A program made the position numbers and the translations under genes. From the NCBI GenBank assembly GCA_910592005.1, contig CAJVPP010003517.1:1-11422 (forward strand): 11,422 bases of DNA, written 5' to 3'. This document shows positions 6,280-11,422 of the stretch, one piece after another; the stretch's first letter is position 1, and each line of letters begins with the position of its first letter. Source of the stretch: Funneliformis mosseae. Its lineage: Eukaryota; Glomeromycota; Glomeromycetes; Glomerales; Glomeraceae. The notes beneath the pieces were generated by a model. It was not told the DNA's origin. It was given only the letters and a program-made list of their open reading frames with translations, and ran no database searches.

Positions 6280-6899
6280 ATGATCACTGCTCAGCAATTG
6301 AAGTTGCCTTTACATACGATTAGGATTCCTGCAGGCAGCATGTGGGGAGTATGCTCCAAATCTCCAATGGTTGCGAGTGCGTATTGAATATTTTTTACTT
6401 ATAATATTGCACTCAATTTAATTGACAAATTTTTTTGTTAGGCTACGCTATAAAGTTAGCCGATCCAAACGCCATATTAGATCCAACAAATTATGATGGT
6501 ATAATTGAACCATTAGAATCAAAATTAAATGTTAAAGGAATAGGTTTTATTGCGGCTGTTGGTAATTTGATGGATGAATTTGTTGAAGAATCACTTTGCA
6601 CCGCTGCAACAGAACCTTATGAAGTATCAGCTTGCGCGAAAGAATTCAAATTTCCTACTGGAATTTCTGGAACATGGTGTTTGATCATTGTTAACCGATT
6701 TCTCAATTACCAAAACATCGATGTTGTTTATTCGTTTACTCAAAGTGTGTTTATGGAAGGTTCATATAGAATAGGTGATAACGTAGAATTCGCCTTAAAG
6801 AAAAATGATCTATTTGCCTTCTCGTTAGATGAAATTAACAATATCAAAAAAAGAAATTTTAGACGTAGTAAACCACTTCGTCTTGAAAGCTCCTTTTAG
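6280..6899 (+). CDS. Uncharacterised protein, two (possibly three) exons, about 184 aa
   Basis: Exon 6280-6376 is followed by a 65-nt intron (6377-6441; donor GTGCGT, acceptor TTTGTTAG) and exon 6442-6899 ending in TAG. The join creates a Ser codon (A|GC) and one open frame: MITAQQLKLPLHTIRIP, then GSMWGVCSKSPMVASYAIKL and so on, total 184 residues, ending in a basic tail (KKRNFRRSKPLRLESSF). Four cysteines (VCSK, SLCT, SACA, TWCL) could form disulfides, fitting a secreted protein. A possible first exon at 6159-6203 encodes MKMKTLIVFLMLH plus two residues, a leader-like start, and would join in phase via an intron 6204-6273 (70 nt, ending ATTAG), giving 201 residues; its donor GTACAC is weak. 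An in-frame stop precedes 6280, so the ATG there is the default start. I do not recognise the family. Intact coding over two exons argues it is functional. Confidence 0.65.
6377..6441 (+). other. 65-nt spliceosomal intron
   Basis: It begins GTGCGT, is AT-rich with a T run near its end, and finishes GTTAG. Removing it joins two protein-like frames with no stop, whereas reading through gives a TGA within four codons. AATTGAC about 20 nt before the acceptor could be the branch site. Confidence 0.65.
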
Positions 6900-7410
6900 T
6901 TTATCATTTAATTTGTATTAAATTTTTTTCATCATTATTGTATTTTGATTATGTTATATATAATTATTTAAATGTCATTTTAATAAAAAACATTGAAAGA
7001 TTACTTTTTTTCTGTCTACATTATGCATAAATTATTAAATATTGAAATTTTAAAAATCCCTTTACATTTTCAAGTTCGACTTAAAAATTTTTGATACGAG
7101 TTGTAGGAAACTCCTTTTTATTAGTATTGAATAATGTTAGCGCAATGATGTCATCTATAGATAGACAATGGAGACTGTACTCATTAAATATTTCTTTTTA
7201 ATTGACTCGCCTATAATTTCGAAATTATTAATTAACAATCAACAAATAAAATAAATATAATTAAATTAAATAAAAAAGAAAATTTAAAAAAAAAATTTTA
7301 TATACCAATATATTGTTTAATTAAGTTAAAAAATTTTGACAATTTTATAACATTAAGCGTTGAATATTGGTATTTTTTTTTTTTTCATCATTTAACAAAA
7401 GATTCTCGTT
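6900..7410. other. 3' flank of the spliced gene and AT-rich spacer
   Basis: An AATAAA at 6982-6987, 83 nt after the stop codon, is a plausible polyadenylation signal. The rest is extremely AT-rich with long A and T runs and no supported gene or repeat. Confidence 0.4.
6982..6987 (+). terminator. Possible polyadenylation signal (AATAAA)
   Basis: Canonical hexamer 83 nt downstream of the TAG of the spliced gene. Such hexamers are frequent by chance in DNA this AT-rich, and fungal signals are loose. Confidence 0.3.
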
Positions 7411-7572
7411 TTACATAATTAATACAAAAGATACAAAGGGTTTTCTTGTTATTTTTATTTGCTTTTTATTCATAACGAAGCATTTCAAACCATGGAGTTT
7501 AACTTTTCCTTCTGCATTGTGCTCTTTGAAGAAATTTTTTGCGCAATGATTATCATTCAAATCCCCTTTCAT
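7411..7572 (-). CDS. Possible 53-residue protein or exon
   Basis: ATG at 7570-7572, TAA at 7411-7413. The first part is hydrophilic and protein-like (MKGDLNDNHCAKNFFKEHNA, then EGKVKLHGLKCFVMNKK). The frame continues open upstream to a possible acceptor TTTCACAG, so it could be a terminal exon. The plus strand over the same DNA also has a frame (about 7492-7665) starting MEFNFSFCIVLFEE, more hydrophobic and Phe-rich; I prefer the minus reading on composition but cannot settle it. No domain is recognised. Confidence 0.3.
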   Translation of the reverse strand: MKGDLNDNHCAKNFFKEHNAEGKVKLHGLKCFVMNKKQIKITRKPFVSFVLIM

Positions 7573-7909
7573 ATTGTTGATCAAACGGACTGTGAAACTT
7601 TAATGGACACAATGGCGTATAAATGTGATAACTTTTATTTATTTATTTTCATAACAAACAAATAATACTTAAACAAATCTATGTGAAATACTACAAATAA
7701 TGATCTTTCATTATAGCAATTAGATAGAATTGGTTCTTCAAATGAACCGATTGTACTTTTCGGAAATTTTACTGCGTCATAAGATCATAATCATCTGTAT
7801 TTTTAACAAAACTTATGAATTTGATATTGATACCACAATTTTTTTTTAAAAGGATGATATTAAAGAATAATTTCTTTTAGAATTTTAATGGATCGGATTT
7901 TCAATAACG
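7573..7909. other. AT-rich spacer with a weak hairpin
   Basis: No gene is supported beyond the alternative plus-strand frame mentioned for the neighbouring ORF. GGTTC (7732-7736) and GAACC (7744-7748) form a short stem. Confidence 0.35.
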
Positions 7910-7945
7910 ATAACGATTTCTAGTTCGTGATATATAAATCGTTAT
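7910..7945. repeat. 10-bp inverted repeat, part of an AATCGTTA motif set
   Basis: ATAACGATTT (7910-7919) and AAATCGTTAT (7936-7945) pair perfectly around 16 nt. The octamer AATCGTTA recurs at 7937-7944, 7972-7979 and 8070-8077, and in reverse at 7911-7918. Most copies lie within or beside the kinase relic, so they may be incidental. Confidence 0.35.
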
Positions 7946-8196
7946 GTATTCCGCGAAAATATCAATGAAAGAATCGTTAAGATGACAATATAACACTTTG
8001 TTTTATCCCAAAAGTACAGAATATTTATTTTACGTAAAATATGGATTGGAATCGCTTCTACCAAATTAGAATCGTTAATATATTTTAATGATAAAATTAG
8101 TGCAATTTCCCAAAATAATGCTCCAACACTGTAAATATTAAAAGTTAATTTTTTTTTCTTAAAAAAGAAAGAAAATTTTCTTATCTCGATCTTGAC
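7942..8196 (-). pseudogene. Protein kinase C-lobe relic (TKL-like, mycorrhizal-fungus type)
   Basis: The minus strand is open for 84 codons between stops at 8197-8199 and 7942-7944. It carries KKLTFNIYSVGALFWEIA, matching kinase subdomain IX (usual form SDIYSxGxLxWEI, here with Asp replaced by Asn and one residue lost), then NDSNLVEAI, matching the following helix, and INILYFWDK, matching the YxxLYxxCWD motif before the final kinase helix. The Gly-Lys/Arg-Pro-Pro-Phe segment, the conserved Cys and the final Arg are missing, no catalytic loop is present, and there is no start codon, so this is a dead fragment. Upstream, a different frame at 8252-8338 reads IVNLDISKTISDNARN, which may be the remains of the DFG-SK segment; that is tentative. 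Kinases of this type are commonly fused to Sel1 repeats in Glomeromycotina. Confidence 0.6.
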
Positions 8197-8689
8197 TTAA
8201 AACTTCTACTTTCCTGTAAATTTCTTAAATTTCATTATTATTATCATATATTTATTTTTCCGCTAACTTTTTTAGATTATGCGATATATTTCTTGCATTA
8301 TCTGAAATTGTTTTACTTATATCAAGATTTACTATTCTGCATGAAAATAAAATATAACTAAAATACAGTATAACTAAAAATATAAAAATAAAAAATAAAC
8401 TTAAAAAAAAAGAATTTACTTATTTTCTGAAATACTGAATAAAAAATTAAATCGAAATTAAAAAATAAATACAAAAAATAAAAAAAAAAATAAATAATCG
8501 AAAAAAAAGAAAGAAAAAGAAAACTTACATTAAACAACAGTCTGAATGTGATCAAAATCCTAATAAATAAAAGAAAAGAAAGAAATAAAACGACAGAAAA
8601 TAAAAAAAAAATAAAACTATTTTAACCAATCACAATATGCCAATTTTTTTTTTTTTTTACAATTTCGTAAATACAGATAACAAAAAATG
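8197..8689. other. A-rich stretch, possible upstream remains of the kinase
   Basis: Apart from the tentative activation-segment remnant at 8252-8338 (minus), I see no gene. Positions 8340-8620 are dominated by A runs with interspersed T and G; the reverse strand therefore encodes only Phe/Leu/Ile-rich artefacts. A long T run (about 8645-8658) precedes the next element. Confidence 0.4.
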
Positions 8690-8721
8690 GTGTCTGAAAT
8701 TGGAATCTCAATTTCAGACAC
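8690..8721. repeat. Perfect 13-bp hairpin with 6-nt loop
   Basis: GTGTCTGAAATTG (8690-8702) and CAATTTCAGACAC (8709-8721) are exact inverted copies. The right arm recurs in near-identical form as CAATTTCAGTCAC at 8754-8766 and more loosely as CAACTTCAGACGA at 8737-8749, so the whole 8690-8766 block is a small cluster of one motif. It lies directly before the transposase relic and may be transposon-derived. Confidence 0.6.
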
Positions 8722-8763
8722 TTGATCACCTGAATTCAACTTCAGACGAAAATCAATTTCAGT

Positions 8764-9035
8764 CACAAAATTCAAACCGAAGCATGTCTTAATGATGAAC
8801 AAATTATTAATTTAATTCAAGATGAAGAAAATGAAAGTGAAAATGAGAGTAATGTAATAGTAGTATCGGACAATGAAGGAATTGAAGCATTTTAAAACAA
8901 TTATTAATTATTTTGAACAGCAAAATGATCCAGCATATCTTTAGAAAATACTTGCGAATTATTAAAGCTAAAGTGTTTAATTCAAAACAGCACATTACAC
9001 TTGATGGTTTTGGATATAATATTCATTTATTTTAG
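8764..9035 (+). pseudogene. C-terminus of a pogo/Tigger-like (CENP-B/jerky type) transposase, frameshifted
   Basis: Three successive frames make one protein tail. Frame 1 gives LNDEQIINLIQDEENESENE, then NEGIEAF and stops at 8893-8895. Frame 2 starts at the same spot (8894, within TTTTAAAA) with KTIINYFEQQNDPAYL. Frame 3 gives FRKYLRIIKAKVFNSKQH and ITLDGF and ends at TAG 9033-9035. The acidic linker after LNDEQIIxLIQ, the YFEQQ helix and the basic KYLRIxK end resemble C-termini of fungal pogo/Tigger transposases. At least two single-base shifts separate the frames, so it is dead. The catalytic DDE core and the DNA-binding domain are not in the window. Family call is from memory of the pattern, not from a search. 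Confidence 0.6.
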
Positions 9036-9550
9036 TAATTAGTATTTTTACTTAAAATAAAGGGATCATATCACATAAAAAAAGATTATTCGTTTTGATT
9101 TATACGGAATTTTATATGTAATTCATTTTTTGATAGTAAGCGAAATTAATTAGATCAATTTGAAAAAAATTATTGATTTGTTTTAGATTGATTTCATCTT
9201 TATTTACAAATTTTGTATTACAGATAATATTTTTTTGTTATGAGCATTATAGATTAAAGATTTAATGAATTTTTATATTTTTTTTCATATATGCGTTGGT
9301 ATAAGTTAAAAATAATTTATTTAGCTTAAATTTGAAATGTGATAACTGAGCTTTCCATTCGCGATTTCACGTTGACTCGTATTCTATAGAATTCACTTAG
9401 TAGAAATACCCGAGTTTTTGTAATACGTACTATTTTTTTAATAAAAAAATGTATTTTTACAGTATGATTTTTACATTGAAGAATAAAATTAACATTCATT
9501 TACTTTCAATAAAATTTATTTTATAAATCAAAATTTTATATAGATGTGAC
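9036..9550. other. AT-rich spacer, probably transposon 3' flank
   Basis: I see no gene or clear repeat. If the transposase relic and the terminal-repeat-like palindrome to the right belong to one element, this stretch is its untranslated 3' part. Confidence 0.35.
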
Positions 9551-9609
9551 TATAAGCACTCCCCTTTATAATCACACCAAAGGATGTGATGATAGAGGGG
9601 ACGACTGTA
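9551..9609. mobile_element. Palindrome resembling joined pogo/Tigger terminal inverted repeats
   Basis: CCCCTTTATAATCACA (9561-9576) and TGTGATGATAGAGGGG (9585-9600) pair at 14 of 16 positions around an 8-nt loop. Reading the right arm outward, the end is CAGTCGTCCCCTCTATCATC preceded by TA (opposite strand of 9588-9609), similar to the CAGT...CCCTC terminal repeats and TA target sites of pogo/Tigger elements. The left arm has a diverged counterpart beginning near 9554. The right arm faces the direction expected for the 3' end of the element containing the transposase relic. Two ends only 8 nt apart suggest a rearranged or minimal MITE. Confidence 0.45.
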
Positions 9610-9666
9610 CTTTCGGATAGTTGTTATATCTTGCGATCTACTGTATTGATACGCAAACCGTATGCA

Positions 9667-10286
9667 TTATTTAAACAAATTATTAGGTTTACCCATGACT
9701 TCAGGTTTATAATTATACCCTCCGAATTCACAATCGTTGTGATATATTAACTGATTAAAGTAATAATAACCAATACCAACAAAAGCACCTTCAACAGGCT
9801 TCTGTTAAGCAACAATTATCAAGATGATTGATCTGCATAGTTGCAAACGCAACTGTTGTTTTGGCAATAAATTCTACAATTTTTATAATATCTGGAGTAC
9901 CAAAGTTCTCTAATTCGACGCTCACATTCGCAAGTGCTGCAAGCCAATAAGATGAAGGTGTATAAACATCACTTCCTCCATTAACCAAATCGGGTTAATT
10001 TTAGCAAGGCTTTGATAATAAAGTTCGTCTTAATGTGTGTTCCTTTGATGTCAATTGATCTAAAAAAAAAAAAAATTGAGAATCATATGAAGATTTATTT
10101 TTTTTAAATTACCATCCACTTGATAACAGTATATTCTTACCAGAAACTGAATCTACCACTTTGAGTAAATCCATTATCCGCTGTTGCAATTATAGATAAT
10201 GCTCCTTCATTTTCAAAATTCAAATAAGTTCCCAGTACGATGTTTTGAGATCGAAAGAATAGAATATATGATCCGATACAGTTCAT
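9667..10286 (-). pseudogene. Frameshifted spliced gene, family unknown
   Basis: A classic intron lies at 10060-10140 (minus: GTAAGA, 81 nt, ending in a long T run and TAG). The upstream exon opens at ATG 10284-10286 with MNCIGSYILFFRSQNIVLGT, then NFENEGALSIIATADNGF. In another frame the exons join as MDLLKVVDSVSD|QLTSKEHTLRR. Downstream comes NGGSDVYTPSSYWLAALANV through KTTVAFATMQINHLDN, then a stop, and after a further shift EKPVEGAFVGIGYYYFNQLI and CEFGGYNYKPEVMGKPNNLF to TAA at 9667-9669. Each block reads as good protein but at least three frame changes and several stops separate them, and reading the exon-1 ATG frame through the splice gives TGA. I conclude it is a recently decayed gene of at least 170 residues. 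No domain is recognised. The open stretch 9791-9988 is only one piece of it. Confidence 0.55.
10060..10140 (-). other. 81-nt intron inside the pseudogene
   Basis: On the minus strand it starts GTAAGAATATAC, contains a T13-type pyrimidine run and ends TTTTTAG. Its textbook signals show that the broken coding sequence around it came from a real spliced nuclear gene rather than from a processed copy. Confidence 0.6.
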
Positions 10287-10494
10287 TTAAATAATTAAAA
10301 TTTATAAAGTTCAAATAAAATAAAAAACAATTCCGATTATGAAAATTGTAAAGGAGATTGATTATATTATATTTGTACTGTATGTGATCTTAAATGTTGA
10401 ATTTCAACGATTTTATTTATTTATTTTTTTTTTTAAATAAAAAGGTAAATAAAAAAAAAATTATGATACCGAAATGGCTCAAAGTAATATACAG
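10287..10494. other. Spacer between pseudogene and TATA-led ORF
   Basis: AT-rich with a T run and an A run near 10422-10460. The 5' flank of both diverging units lies here; no other signal is visible. Confidence 0.35.
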
Positions 10495-10502
10495 TATATA
10501 AG
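10495..10502 (+). promoter_or_regulatory. Possible TATA box (TATATAAG)
   Basis: A good TATA match 53 bp before the ATG at 10548, a reasonable spacing for a eukaryotic core promoter with a short leader. TATA-like strings are common by chance in AT-rich DNA. Confidence 0.35.
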
Positions 10503-10547
10503 GCTTGCCTGATTTTTCGACAAGGAAAAAAAGAAAATATTTCACTC

Positions 10548-10802
10548 ATGAAGAAACGTTACTATACATTCTTTTACATTATCGGTGATGTCCCCTTTGG
10601 TCAAGGATGTTCAAACTTTAAAGCTGTTAACAATGGCTATATTTGGACGATCGTACCGCCTTTTCAGTTTTTTTTTTACTTTATTTTATTCTTATATTTT
10701 AATATTAAAATTATTAGACATAATAACATTTTAATTACTTTACTTTGCATTACGAAAATTCTATGTCAGAATAAATTCATAATAATTTTAGTGACTAATT
10801 AA
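10548..10802 (+). CDS. Possible 84-residue ORF or first exon
   Basis: ATG at 10548-10550, TAA at 10800-10802. The first 36 residues (MKKRYYTFFYIIGDVPFGQG, then CSNFKAVNNGYIWTIVPP) are protein-like and lie in DNA of higher GC. From residue 38 on the product is Phe/Ile-rich (translated poly-T and AT-rich DNA) and probably not coding, so a splice donor or a decayed end is likely. GTACCG after codon ATC (about 10653) could be a donor. A TATA-like box lies upstream. The minus strand also reads acceptably over 10550-10640 (for example LTKGDITDNVKECIVTFLHE), so strand is not certain. No family is recognised. Confidence 0.3.
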   Translation: MKKRYYTFFYIIGDVPFGQGCSNFKAVNNGYIWTIVPPFQFFFYFILFLYFNIKIIRHNNILITLLCITKILCQNKFIIILVTN

Positions 10803-11308
10803 TTATGATTTAAATTTAAATTCAAAAAAAAGCACGAAGAAATTAACAAAACATTGATGCTGCAGTAAAGGCTTTTTATACTTTATTTTTATTCTGATTA
10901 TTGCTCCCTTTTTAAGGCATTTTTTTCGAGTTCGTAATAAAAGTTCAATTCAGGTATTTTCTATAATTCTATTTAAAAATTATATATATATAAATTTATA
11001 CCTAATTATTATCTCAAAAAAGTTTGATAGCGCTCTTTTATTTTTTATTTAGTCTTCGTGTTTTTATAAGTTTTTTTTTTTTTATTTCCTTATTTGTTTT
11101 TTAGGACTATACATTCGTTATTTTCTCTTACAGGTTGGATCTCTTTCGCAATACTAGATAAGGCTTTATCTTATTTTTAATTCTTTTTGTCATTAACTGT
11201 TTCTATCACTTGAGGTATAACATTGAATGATTTATTATTTTACTTAGGATTTTGTATACTTTAGTTCCGCTTTCAGGTTTATTTTGATTACTTCATTTAA
11301 ACAGTTTC

Positions 11309-11310
<2 letters not shown>
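10803..11310. other. T-rich non-coding stretch
   Basis: The plus strand is strongly T-biased. No reading frame or repeat is supported. Pyrimidine tracts followed by CAG (for example TCTCTTACAG near 11133) resemble splice acceptors, but no coding exon follows. Confidence 0.4.
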
Positions 11311-11359
<49 letters not shown>

Positions 11360-11405
11360 TTTTTTTTTTTTTTTTTTTCGTCTTTTTTTTATTTTTTTTT
11401 TTTTT
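11311..11405. repeat. Long poly(T) tract, uninterrupted for 47 nt
   Basis: T runs from 11311 to 11357 without a break and continues, with a few interruptions (A at 11358, CG at 11379-11380, C at 11382, A at 11391), to 11405. On the minus strand this is a poly(A) tract, so it could be the 3' tail of a retroposed sequence whose body lies beyond the right edge, or simply an expanded homopolymer. Its exact length is liable to sequencing error. Confidence 0.8.
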
Positions 11406-11422
11406 GTAATTAATTAATTGCT

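Noticed and set aside
8010..8133. Plus-strand frame reading RIFILRKIWIGIASTKLESL.
   Set aside because: It is antisense to the kinase relic, which carries the family motifs in order.
8358..8555. Phe/Ile-rich minus-strand frame of 65 codons.
   Set aside because: Same reason: antisense of an A-rich tract.
8617..8995. Two minus-strand frames opposite the transposase relic.
   Set aside because: They are shadows of the plus-strand transposase tail and of the hairpin; the plus frames have the recognisable order of motifs.
9791..9988. Independent 65-codon minus-strand gene.
   Set aside because: It starts on a non-ATG codon and is one open piece of the larger frameshifted spliced pseudogene at 9667-10286.

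Overview
The window is strongly AT-rich eukaryotic DNA with short spliced genes, long homopolymer tracts and many decayed coding segments. The best organism guess is an arbuscular mycorrhizal fungus (Glomeromycotina, Rhizophagus-like). This is an inference from a long Sel1-like-repeat gene of the type expanded there, a Sel1-associated-type kinase relic, a pogo/Tigger transposase relic, introns of 65-81 nt, and very low GC outside genes. No bacterial operon, CRISPR array, rRNA or convincing tRNA is visible.

Layout. Positions 1-1388 (minus) hold the N-terminal 462 codons of a Sel1-repeat protein that runs off the left edge. A diverged 86-bp tandem duplication (1442-1613) sits directly upstream of it. 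Positions 1614-3744 are a graveyard of repeats and relics. They include two non-autonomous hAT-type elements of 185 and 177 bp, each bounded by CAGT...ACTG ends and 8-bp target duplications, a further MITE-like inverted repeat, and a small coding relic. Positions 3973-4140 (minus) encode a 55-residue peptide with a hydrophobic leader and an SGPVPL core. Positions 4141-6158 are mostly non-coding, with hairpins, one coding-like exon, one 29-codon signal-peptide-like ORF and one decayed coding block. Positions 6280-6899 (plus) hold the most intact complete gene, an unrecognised protein encoded in at least two exons. To its right lie a 53-codon ORF, the C-lobe of a dead protein kinase (7942-8196, minus), the frameshifted C-terminus of a pogo/Tigger-like transposase (8764-9035, plus), a terminal-repeat-like palindrome (9551-9609), a frameshifted but still recognisably spliced pseudogene (9667-10286, minus) and an ORF behind a TATA box (10548-10802). 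The right edge is T-rich and ends in a roughly 95-nt poly(T) tract.

The genes do not form a pathway. The Sel1 gene and the kinase relic belong to families that are often fused in these fungi, so they may be remains of one expanded family, but they are 6.5 kb apart. The strongest new observations are the two hAT MITEs with dense, different subterminal motif arrays (GGTCAT and GCGC), the small leader-bearing peptide, and the orphan spliced gene. All family assignments were made by eye from translated sequence and no database search was possible.
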